Source: Erigeron canadensis (taxonomy: Eukaryota > Streptophyta > Magnoliopsida > Asterales > Asteraceae). From it: a stretch of DNA of 64,000 nt. Each line of letters begins with the position of its first letter. Positions within the stretch are counted from its first letter, which is position 1. Of this stretch, positions 35,023 through 45,292 are shown piece after piece. A model generated the notes under the pieces. That model made no database searches, was not told the DNA's origin, and was given only the letters and a program-made list of their open reading frames with translations. The stretch covers positions 9,426,501 to 9,490,500 of the forward strand of contig NC_057761.1 in the NCBI RefSeq assembly GCF_010389155.1, written 5' to 3'. Both the position numbers and the translations under genes were made by a program.

Positions 35023-36029
35023 GTTGACGCAAAAATTTGTGTTTCTTAAAATCTTGTTCACTTTTGGACTCTCAAATTTTACTCTAGTTGACTTCACAAA
35101 AACCAATTTTTGCTCTACCTTTCTATGAAAAACATTTTTGATCTACCTTTGCATAGATTAAGGGGGAGTTTTGTGATTTCAAACCTTTGTCAAACTTCAA
35201 ATGTGTTTTTAAATCATTTTTTTCACATTTGATGATTTTCAAAAGATTTTCTCCAAAGGAAGTTCGGTGTTTAGTTTGCACATGAGCAACTAGGTTTTCT
35301 CAAAATTTACTCCATGGACTTCATCATCGCCGATGAGTTCTAACCCCGGAGTATTCACTTCTTTCATTAGATAGTGAGGGTATTTTGAGTGATGATGATT
35401 TCGTGCAACTAGGATGGAGGGAGTAAAGTTGAAAAGTGAGAGGTTATGGTGATATGTTGTGAGAAAAGGGTTAAAAGAAATGATACCCTTCCTTAAAACT
35501 CTCAAATTGCCGGGTACAACACATTTCTATTGGATGTCATTTGTTTATATCTTGATAAAGACTTCATGAACCCAGTGAAGCGATGCACATCTTTACCTAA
35601 CCACTCAAGTGCTTCTTAACAAATGCTTGTTTCATTTCTCACGGAGATTTTTCACATCTCTATTGACTCTTCATTTGGAAGATGTTGATATTGAAAAAGG
35701 GAGACATTCTGCTCCAGTCCCCGACTTCATTTGATCACGTTGTGTTTAGAGCTATCTTGCTTGATCATTATTTTGATCCTTATTCATTTTTCTTAAGACA
35801 CATTTGAGTCATATCTTTGTGATATTATTGCATATCTATGTGATATAGCCGGAACATTTGTAGTGATATCTTAATTGATATTCCACAATGATCAAATGGA
35901 AATCCTACCAATGCTAACATATTTTCCAACATTGAACGTAGGTCTCATAATTACATTTATGTGATTATTGAGTGAACGAGAAGTCTATCAGTGACCTCGG
36001 ATGTTTCCTAACAAGTCTTTAAGGATAAT

Positions 36030-36080
36030 AGATTGTGGTTATCGAACGCCTTAGGTGACACTGACCATGATTACTAATCT
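36030..36080 (+). other. Possible hairpin 4 of E (GAACGCC loop)
   Basis: AGATT (36030-36034) pairs with AATCT (36076-36080), and TGGT (36036-36039) with ACCA (36064-36067). The loop holds ATCGAACGCCTTAGGTG, close to the first D copy. The stem is weaker than the others. Confidence 0.4.
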
Positions 36081-37392
36081 TTGAAGCAATCTCGTAGTTG
36101 AAAAGCTACAAGACCGAACTATGTTAGAAAATTGCTTTGTGCATAATTCAATGATACATAGGAAATCTGAAAAATGTCATACATTTCTTTCGGTCATTTC
36201 ATTAATCCTTTTGATTTTTGAACATGTTAACGGATCATCCTTATCCGGTTTTTCCATTTCTCATCTCAGAAACACAAAAACCACCAATATGTTACTATAA
36301 CATTTGTATCAACAACTTCAACCCTACATTTTAGTTATCCTTAGGATTCTTTGGGTTAGTACTATTGAATTGGGTTGATGTGTTGCTGTTTGATAATTCT
36401 CCATGCAAATCTAGTTTTACCTTGTGATATTTCTTTTCGTATTCGATCAATCAATGTTTGCATAATGACATTGGTTCCCAACTTTGTCATTATGAGGGGG
36501 AGAGAAAGATTATGATTGATTTAGAAAGAAAATCTTTGAGCTTGATTTGTGCAAACATGGAGTTAGTAAGAAGGTTGTAGTGAGTGTATGGAGGTTACGG
36601 ATAAAAGATAAGAGAGAATATTTAGTGTATGGGATTGATTGGAAAATTTGCAATTAATAGAATTTCAGTCAATTGAGCTTAAATTTTCAAATTTGAGTTC
36701 ATTTTATAAATTGAGTTCTTGACTTGGAAAAAGGATAATCACAAAGATAAGGATATGATGTTCAAAGATGCTCCAAAATGCTTACACTCATGAATTGAGG
36801 GGGAGCATGATTAATTCAAGTTTTGTTTAAAAGTTTACTCTCCAAAGTGTTTAAGTCAAAATATCAAAGATCAAAGCTACAAAAGTTGAAAGATTGATTG
36901 GAAGATTCAAGACAAAGAAGTAAAACTTCGAAAGAGTCTTCATCAACACATTTCATTCAAGATCTTCAAAGTCATATAATAATACTTGATCAAGAAGCTT
37001 CAATGCATATATCAAGGGGGAGAGTTTAAGTTTTCGATACTTCATTCCAAGGAAACAAATTTTCATTCAAGAATCGAAGATTGAAGAACCAAAGCCAAAT
37101 TTATACCTTCCGCACTTCAAAAGACAACTCTGATTCACGGTTCAAAAATTTTCAAAGATTCTAGAATCATTCATTTTATTCTCTGTTCAAAAAGAACATT
37201 GAGAATTTATCATGTTTTAACTACAAGAAGTGCAAGACCAAGATTGATTCAAGTTCTCCAGAGACAATGAGAAAGCTTTGAAGACTTGTTTCATCACACC
37301 AATTGTCTTCACCATTGGGCTCATCAACTTAATTCCTACAAGACAAAATAACACGTACTTCATTCATTACAATATATCACTAAGGGGGAGAA

Positions 37393-37696
37393 TGTTAGAA
37401 ATCCAAAAATAGTGATAATTTGTAATTTAAGTTAGTGGACGTTGTTGTTGTTAAGACATGGTGAAATGATTTCTAAGGATGAGGGACTAGGAGTGTCAAT
37501 TAGCTTGATTGTAGATTTAGACTATAAATACCCTCAACTCCTTAGAAATCATAAGCCTTTAATCCATTTTTACATACAATTTATTCAGATCGTCTCTCTC
37601 TCTCTAGAAAATCACACACACTAAACACACCAAGAACACACACACTTGAACTGCCATTGTTGAGATCGCATCAATAGCAGAAATCGTGTTATTACA
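37393..37696 (+). repeat. 3' LTR of element E
   Basis: 304 bp, the same length as the 5' copy and with six differences by eye; followed by the duplication AAGGA. The TATA box is at 37523-37530. Confidence 0.95.
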
Positions 37697-37701
37697 AAGG
37701 A

Positions 37702-37933
37702 TTTTTAAGCTTTTATCTATACAAGTTTGTGCTTGAAAAATCCTTGAGATTTTGACTAAGTCTAAATTTTAGTTACTGGAGAACCACTTTATAGACCATC
37801 AGTGTTCCCAGATTATACATTTTAATTTACTAGACTTAATCTGTTCAAGTACTTATATATAAAGACATCAACTTGAGGAAAAGTTCCAACTTTATCAAAA
37901 AAATAAAAAATAATACAAGTACAATATCAAGAT
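37702..37933 (-). other. 3' spacer of D between E and the env-like frame
   Basis: Non-coding. It aligns with the C spacer (40783-41055) across the E insertion, for example at TCTATACAAGTTT in both, which shows that 25573 and 37702 were once adjacent. Confidence 0.6.
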
Positions 37934-39814
37934 TCAGGCCCTTATCTTTTCAGCATGCCTAGATGGTTCTTTAGTGGCCTTCTTCTTTGCAACTGGAGAT
38001 GGTGGTGTAGATAAAGCAGTTCTCAGACCCAACTCCATCTCCATAACTTCCTTCCTGTTCCACTCTTTGGTAATTCTTCTTATGAAGTACCTTGCATCCT
38101 GGGAAACGTCTTTACCTTTGAAAGAGAGACCAATTTCTCTCAATTCTGACCATCCAAAAGCTCTTACCTAAGTATTTGGTCTTTCATTAGTAAAGTTCCC
38201 TTCTCTGAACAATTTGACTTGGAACCTAGAGAAGTTATCATGGTTCTCTGCCAGATGGATCTCAGCACCGAGGATAGGTCTGGCATCAGCTCTGAAATTA
38301 GACAAGTATTCATACCTTTCTTTTGTCTGAGCCTTCCTAACTATGTCATCAACTTCCTTGGACACCTTTTTCTGAACAACCTCTTGTTGAATTTTTCCCT
38401 TGTTAATTCTTTCAGAAGGGTTCAAAGGAATGAATGTGCTAAGATCTGCATCTTTGTCAGCTTTGGTTCTTCGCACTGGAGGCTTCGACAGCCCCTTGAA
38501 CTTCTTTCTATATTCATTTTCAAGGACTGCAACATTCTTTCTTACTTGTGTCTGAAGCTTCTCCAGTGCTTCCCTTCTCTTGGCAATCAGATCCAATATA
38601 CTCTCCCCATATATTTCTGAATCGTACATCTGTTCATCCTGGGAGTATATTGATCTTACATAAACATCATCCAGAGCTGCAATGCATTGAAGAATTCTGG
38701 GGTCATCCTTCATCTTCTTGTAAACCTCAACTGGTACACCCAACCTTCCAGCATGATAGGAATCCAGAGTCCCCATTTTTGCCATATCTAACTTGTGAGC
38801 AGCCAAGTCATTCTTTAGATTCTTCTTGAAGATCTCAATGGCTATGCATTGCTGCTCCAGTCTCTTGGACGTTTCATCACTAACAGATGGAAACTCCTCA
38901 ACGTTCTTCGCACTAGAACTTTCTTCATTAGTATGTTTTTCAAGCTCCCCTCCAGATACCAACTGCTTCTTTCTTTTCACCATTTTGATTTCTGTTTAAA
39001 TATCTGGAAAGGCCTCGAAAACTGGTTCACTGGCATCAGTACCAGTAACCTCTTTATCAACTTGAACATTGGCTTCAGTACCAGTGACATTTTGAGCTTG
39101 TTGTGCACTGGCATCAGTACCAGGCACATTTGTTCCAACAATCTTCTTCTACACTTCAATTTTTATTTGAAGTTCACCACCAGATTTTTCTTTGGAACTT
39201 TCCCCCTTGGAAGCATCTCCAGACTGAAGATGATTCCACACCAGATCCAGTTTATGCTTGTCAGCAGAATCAAAGGTTCTGCCAGAAACTGGAGACATAA
39301 GATTCACAGTTTTCCTCAATTGCATCACTTCCTTTTTAATTATTTTTAGATCCTGAGGAAAGTGGCGACGCAACTGGTTGTCAATCATCTTGATTACTTC
39401 AGGCAACAACCCATCACGAAGATTTCTGATGATAGTTTCAGAAACTTCTTCTATTATTTCCTTCAGCATATCCCCCCCTAAATTTTCTGACTATCTCATC
39501 ACTGAGGGTGCTGACAACCGAATTCTTGTCAAGGGTTGGCCTGCTTTCCAGATTTCTTATTCTGGTGGTCAAATTCTAAACCTCACCAGTCAGACTTGCC
39601 AAAGGTTGAACAATTTCGGCTTTGAGGGCAGTCTGGACTGATGTCACCATATCCTCCTTTAATCCCTGGAATGCAACTTGTATAAATTCAAAATTTTTAT
39701 TTGTTGCCACTATAAGTTCATCCAGTTTCTCGAAGACCATCTTCTCATTCCCAGCAAAAACACCTATTTCTGACTTCATAGAGTTGGAAATTAAGGATTT
39801 AAAGTTATAAACAA
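37934..39814 (-). pseudogene. Env-like third frame of D, C-terminal half
   Basis: Read from 39814 down, pieces at 39779-39576, 39469-39149, 38983-38168 and 38143-37934 match successive parts of the C env-like protein. The first has F-A-G-N-E-K-M-V-F-E-K-L (C: F-S-A-N-E-D-L-V-F-G-K-L). The third has V-Y-K-K-M-K-D-D-P-R-I-L (C: E-Y-K-K-I-K-E-D-P-R-I-V). Composition is Lys/Glu/Leu-rich with long helices, likely coiled coil, and no membrane segment is visible. Stops and frameshifts divide the pieces. The N-terminal half is at 51836-53561, on the other side of element C. The function is unknown; the name env-like comes only from its place downstream of pol. Confidence 0.75.
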
Positions 39815-40782
39815 TTTTAGTCCCAACTATTACTAGATGGGTGCTGAAGACACCTCTATGTCGATGGTGAGTGAACTTTGCAACACGATCAATTAATCTG
39901 GATGTGACCAGTTTAGATTGATCGTGTACCAGGTTAACTGGAATTAGGTATTAAGGTGACAGAATATTAATACAAGCAATAATATAAATGACGAGTATAT
40001 AAACTGGTGAGACAATATGTAATTTTCAAGTGTATTTTATTTGTTACTTGTTTAAATAAAATACAAGGTTGTTGCGGAACCAAGATAATACAAGAGTGTA
40101 AATATCCTAACAACCCATGAATTACAATTGATCTAAACTTGGAAATTCTCCTAAACAATCGAAACACTTAGAGTTGTGAAATGTTTCTTTTTGCGATTGA
40201 GAGAATATTGCACAAGTTCACCAATATTGCAGAATATATGTATTTGCAAAGTTGTTGAAACAGCTTGTGCAAGGACCTCTATTTATAGTCGAAGATTGAG
40301 CATGGGGATCTCAACTTCGATGTACAAATATGGTTGACAGCACACAAAAGTATTGTTTAAATAATCCTTTGTGTGTGTTAAATAAAGTAAGACAAAAGGT
40401 TACTTTATTCAACCACTCTACATCTTTGTATCTTTATCCAAAGACAATATCATTGTCCGGTTAAAAAGGATGTAGAGTAAAAAGGTCCTCCTCGTAATCA
40501 GTGTAAAGCTTTGTAAGAGCATTTACACTAGAGGATTCTCCAGTTGATTGATCTGGTAGATTGTCAACTGGGCTTCGCTGCCATTGCCAATCTCTATCTT
40601 CCATTTGTTGTCTTTGACTTCAACTGGAAGGTCTTCAGATTCTAGTCTTCTGATCTCAACTGGAGGAAGTCATCAGTTGCTAAACCTGTACAATGCAACT
40701 GGACTTCTAATATTTCGGACAATTCCTTATGCTCTCCAGATGTCACTGGAGAGCTCCAGTTTAGCTTAAACTGGACCTAACA
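39815..40782 (-). repeat. 3' LTR of element C
   Basis: 968 bp; on the minus strand it starts TGTTAGGTCCAGTTTAAGC and ends near GGGACTAAAA, an atypical end without CA. TATAAATA lies on the minus strand at 40280-40287. The U3 end is rich in inverted ACTGG/CCAGT words. Confidence 0.88.
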
Positions 40783-41055
40783 AATCCCCCTAATTGTCCT
40801 GAAATATTGTCAAGTGATTTCAACCTTGTTTCTATACAAGTTTAAGTTTGAAATATTTGAGTTTGATAAAACCTATTGAGTTTCCAAGACATTTTTATAG
40901 ATCATCAAATGTCTTGGATTTTGTTTTAAAAGCTTGTAGATCCTATCAGATATCTTACTTGTGAGTTACAATCTGGCAACTTGTATATACACACAATTTA
41001 CAAATAAGTTACAAGAAAGTATACAAAATTACAAGCAGATAGTTAGAAGGAAAAC
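40783..41055 (-). other. 3' spacer and polypurine tract of C
   Basis: Non-coding. The polypurine tract is the complement of AATCCCCCTAATT (40783-40795), directly at the LTR. Confidence 0.75.
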
Positions 41056-44000
41056 TTAAACAGATGGCCCTTCGCCAGTTTTCCTTCTTTTTGAGACTGA
41101 TGAAATTGGCTGAGTATCCTCAGGATCAAGGCCTAATCTTTCTTCAATGTTTTCCTTGAACTTGATAAGATTTTGCAATACGTACTCCCAGCCTCTTTCA
41201 ACTTTATTCTTCCTCTGTCTCCCCTCCAGCAACCTCAACATTTCAACATGTTCGGAATGACCATACTGATGGACATCCGGGTTCTCAGTTGTCCTTATAG
41301 GCCCACCAAAGTATTGTACCTCAACAACAAAATGCTTGGCACCAGGCTTGATTGAAACCTTAACATCAGTAATCCTGCCTCTATTGTGCCTTCGACGCTG
41401 TACATCTGACAAGTATGTGCGAGCTTCAGATTCATTTGTCAGTTTGATTTTGCTCGTGCTCAGCTTTTGTGTAGCAGCTCGAATATCATCAGTTGTGGGT
41501 TCAGATGGTTCTACCCAAGTCCTCAGATTTGCATCTCTTGGCAAGGCTTTTTGTTTTCTCCCTTTGGACTTGGGTGGATTCAATACTTTGGTGACCACCT
41601 TCTTTACCTGCTCAGTCCTCTTGAGAATCCCTTCAGACCTAATCTCTCTGGCCTTTTCCACCGACACATTCAAACACTTAGCATCCAGTTCAGCCTCATC
41701 ATCCTGGTAGTGTTTGTCCAGTTCAACTTCAAGCATCTCCTTCAGTGCATTGACTATTCTTGGATCTTCTTTGATCTTCTTGTATTCAACAAGTGTCAAG
41801 CCAAGGAGTTGAGCATCAGTGATATCAACAAGAGGGGTTGGAAGATTTCTTCTTGATTCGAATTGGTTCACCTTCATTTGTTTCTTCCTTTCCTTGACCA
41901 GGTATCCCACTCTTGCTAACTTCTGACTCTCGCTTTCAGTAACTGGAGGCAACAAATCGACATTGCCAGTTTCCAACATTGGTGCATCGGTGGCCGGTTC
42001 CATAGATTCATCAGCAATGGCCTTTCCCTTATCAACACTCCCTACCACCACATCATCAAACACCTCAAACCCTTGCTCACCAGCCTCAGTACTGGTAGCC
42101 ACCACAATCTCCTTCCCTTTACTTGAAGTCTTCACAAGAGTGTGAGGGGCATGTACCGACCTTTCCCCCTTGGCAGCATCTAGTCCCTGCCTGATGGCTT
42201 CAAAATCGGCATGACTAGAGGGCAGGCGATCTGAAGAGAGCCCAGTTGCAGGGACTTCCTTCACACTTTCAGTCACACCCTCCCTTCCTTTGCCAACTTC
42301 AGTGGTTAGATCCAATATGGCAGTTGAGTGTTCAGAGACCTTGCTGGCCAGTGTATCCAGACTGCACCTCAACCGATCAATCTCAGATGTAATAGGAGTG
42401 AGATCGACCTGGGGCGCTGCAATCTTGGTGATCTCAGACATCACCTTTTCAATCAAATTGTGTTCACTGGCAGCCAAGGTTTCTTCAATCTTGAGACCCA
42501 CTGAAGAGGCCAACTGGTGCCCAAGCGCAGTCACATCTAGGCCAGGTTTGTTACATAAATCTTGCACCTGCCTTTCAAGATTCTTAATATCAACCTCTGA
42601 AGATCTGACAGTACTGTTCAGCAGGTTGGAAATTGAAGAGGTGACTCCAGATTGAGTCAGTGCGAACGCCTCCCTTAAAGATGTTGCCAGTTGATTGGAG
42701 GATTCCACTAACTCGTTCAGCTTGCCAAACACCAAGTCCTCATTGGCAGAGAACTTGTTGATCCCCGGGTCAACCACTTTAATATTTTGCAAGTGATCTT
42801 TGTGGTACCTGGAGAGGGACTTGGTGTTCCTATCGAGTGTCTTTTGGATCTCTTCCACCCTCGCGAGAAGGTTCGAGAGATCGGCTTGGAAAGACACGAA
42901 TTGGCTGTCCAATGACGGAGGAGAAGGTGTCACTGGACCAGCCGAAAAAGCTACAGGTTCTCCAGTTGCAGTAGCATCAGTTGATAGAAGAGGAGGGGTT
43001 GTAGAAATGAAGGGAAGAGATTCAATGTGTCGTTCATGCTGAGAATGCTCAGGTGTAAACGACGGCGACGGTGGGGTTAGGATGTGTCTATTTCTAGGCA
43101 CACCCATAGAAGAAAGTGGTTGGCGAGAGGTGAAAATTGGAGGTATTTCTATGCTTTGTACAATAGTTGGGGAAACTGAAACATGTGGTTCTTGGGGTTG
43201 ACCAAGGAGAGAAGGGAGCTGATCAAGTACAGTTGCATCAGCCATCTCCTGGTCAGATTCCGTCTCAGATGAGTCCGAAGACTCAAGCTGAAACACACCC
43301 TCATTTATGCCAAGATCCATAAATGTTGGGGGTGGCTGAACAAGTTGTTCAGACTCCTGATGACCAGTTTGAGTTGCCTCAATGGTATCATCAGTTTGAG
43401 GATCCGTTGCCAAGCATCTTCTCCCTGGACAGAGGTGACTGGTGCCTCAACCACAACTGCTCTATCCTCAGTTGCAATATCATCGGCAGCGGCTTCAGAG
43501 ACCACTATCACAGATTGTGACTGGTCAGGTGCAGCAAGTCCAGATCTTGATCTCCTGCTTTTAGAGGATCTTCTTGCTTTAGGAACTGCCTGGACTCCTG
43601 CTTCTGCCACAGTTATGACTTCAGTAGACGAACCGGTGGGTCCCTCATTATTTTGAGGCCCGCCCAGTTGCCTTTCTGATTCACCAGATTGTGGTGCATC
43701 AGTTTTAGAGAATGCAAAAATCATTCTCGGGGACATCTGGACTTCATCAGAAGTGGACACCAGGTTGTCCAGATTCCTCAACAGTTCTGGCACAGAGAAC
43801 AAGGATTGCGTGTTGTTGTACTCTTCTCTGCCCAGAATCTGAATAAAACAAAGGGACAGGAATCTTGAAAAGGGAACACAAGGACCCCTGTTGCCCTTCA
43901 ACTTGAACACCAGGCTCCTGAACAAAATACCTGCAAAGTCCACCCTCAGTCCATTCCAAAGGCAGTAAGCCATCTCTGCCTGAAAGGAGTTTATCTGGTC

Positions 44001-44597
44001 CAATCCACCAGAACTCCCTCCCAAACTCTCCACCAAGTGAACCATAAAGAACTTCCAGGATGGTGAAAGCCCTTTCATTGTAATAGACCCCTTTGTTTTC
44101 AACACATCCCCCTCCACCATCTCCTTATTTCCCATATCAAGGAAGACCTGGCAAAAATTAATATTGGAGGAAATCACCACTGGATTTTCATTTTGTCTCC
44201 AGTAATTGAGGTTAAGGGCTTCCCTCAATGTTTCAGTGGTGATGGTACACGGGACTGACCCATCCTTTAGAGAAAAGGAGATGGATGAGCAGTCCTCAGA
44301 AAGAGAGGTAGTGTACCAGAATTCACACAAGTAGTCATGAAATAGCTTGTGTGGATTCAAAGAGAAGGCATCGCTGAGGGGAGAAATCCGAAGAAAGGAT
44401 TGGATTCTCCCTATAAGAGAGTCAGCGGCCTGGAGCCCTTGAAGAGATGCCATTGGATTATTTGGATTTAATTTAATAAGTTTAGAACTTATGGGAGCAC
44501 CAGTGGCACGAATAACATTTTGTGATGGAATGTACTCAGCAGTGAGTAGATTCACATCACGAGAACGAGATGAAGAAGAAGAAGATTTAGGAGCCAT
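41056..44597 (-). pseudogene. Env-like third frame of element C
   Basis: Two overlapping segments: 44597-43305 (start M-A-P-K at 44597; the open frame extends further up to 44819, but the D homologue starts at the matching Met) and 43413-41056. A one-base shift near 43410 separates them; together they would be about 1180 residues. The N-terminal 300 residues are globular, with L-N-P-H-K-L-F-H-D-Y-L-C, L-G-G-S-S-G-G-L-D-Q-I-N and A-Y-C-L-W-N-G-L-R-V-D-F. This resembles, from memory, the plant-transposon protein domain seen with other retroelements. The middle is Pro/Ser/Glu-rich. The last 550 residues are helical, heptad-like and end in a basic stretch. I see no signal peptide or membrane segment, so the env label rests on position alone. 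Confidence 0.8.
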
Positions 44598-44726
44598 TTG
44601 TGAATTTAGATTTAGGGTTTTGGACTTAAAGAAGAAAGAGAGAAAAGGATCTCGAATTGTGAATGATTGAAAGAGTAAATGAAGGAATTTTGAGAGAAGT
44701 AAATGAGACGGATATATTGGTGGGGG

Positions 44727-44734
44727 TATATATA
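44727..44734 (-). promoter_or_regulatory. Putative internal promoter before the env-like frame of C
   Basis: On the minus strand GCCTATATATACCCCC lies 130 nt before the env-like start and is followed by a CT-rich leader. D has CTATAAATACCCAT in the same place (53729-53736). Both elements thus carry a TATA box between pol and the third frame. Confidence 0.5.
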
Positions 44735-45188
44735 GGCAGTAAAATATTGCCAAAATATATACGAAAAGATATTTTAGTCTCCAAAAATTTGAAATAATTT
44801 GTAAAAAGTTATTTTCCAAAATTTTGAGAATTCAAAAATATTTAATACTTCCCATCAAGCATTTAATGCTACGACGGCTGGTATTCCCACTCACCCACTA
44901 ACTTCACCAATACCCATAAAAAGTGCAGTACATTTCAGCAAAAGTCTTGACACGTAAGACATGTCAGGTGACGTTCGTGAGTGCGAGGTTAGTACTCGAG
45001 TAACATCACGTGTCACAAGTATCCACCAAGTAAAACACAACGTTATGAAATCTGGCTGACCACCATTTTGAGACAAGACCAAACTAGCAACCAAAAGAAA
45101 ATTAGATGCCAGTTTCAACTGATGACTTCAGTTGCATTTTTCAATAATTTATTTGAAAAATATTTTGAGTCTTTTTCCCCCTAAAAAT
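44735..45188 (-). other. Spacer between hairpin and internal promoter of C
   Basis: No gene is visible; a polypurine-like complement TTTTTCCCCCTAAAAA lies at 45172-45187. Confidence 0.5.
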
Positions 45189-45259
45189 GTGATCCATTTG
45201 ATCAGTGACTAGTCTTTGAGTACATCAAGGCGTTCAATCTCCAACCAATCAAGGATCAC
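45189..45259 (-). other. Conserved hairpin of C (GAACGCC loop)
   Basis: GTGATCC (45189-45195) pairs with GGATCAC (45253-45259), and TTGAT (45198-45202) with ATCAA (45248-45252): 12 bp with a 2-nt bulge. On the minus strand the loop contains GATTGAACGCCTTGATGTAC. It lies 34 nt after the pol stop. Confidence 0.65.
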
Positions 45260-45292
45260 CTGGACCATCCTCAACTGAAGGGCCTCTTCAGT

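Larger units (their letters stand above)
34380..37392 (+). other. 3-kb non-coding 3' region of E
   Basis: No env-like frame like that of C and D is visible. The region has four GAACGCC hairpins and five polypurine-like tracts: TTAAGGGGGAG (35158-35168), GAGGGGGAGAGAAAG (36494), TTGAGGGGGAG (36795), TCAAGGGGGAGAG (37012) and CTAAGGGGGAGAA (37380-37392). The last directly precedes the 3' LTR. Confidence 0.75.
25592..37696 (+). mobile_element. Element E: Sirevirus-type Ty1/copia (12.1 kb)
   Basis: The LTRs (25592-25895 and 37393-37696) are both 304 bp and differ at six positions by eye (about 2 percent). A perfect duplication AAGGA flanks the element (25587-25591 and 37697-37701). Order PR-IN-RT-RNase H marks Ty1/copia. 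Very long Gag with LC8-like motifs, many polypurine tracts and a 3-kb non-coding 3' region point to Sireviruses. Gag and pol have several stops and frameshifts, so this copy is not autonomous despite the fairly young LTRs. It sits in the 3' spacer of D. Confidence 0.97.

Noticed and set aside
41173..43656. Plus-strand frames opposite the third frame of C (for example 41336-41710, 42290-42655, 43345-43656)
   Set aside because: They are shadows of the long minus-strand frame, with no match in D.
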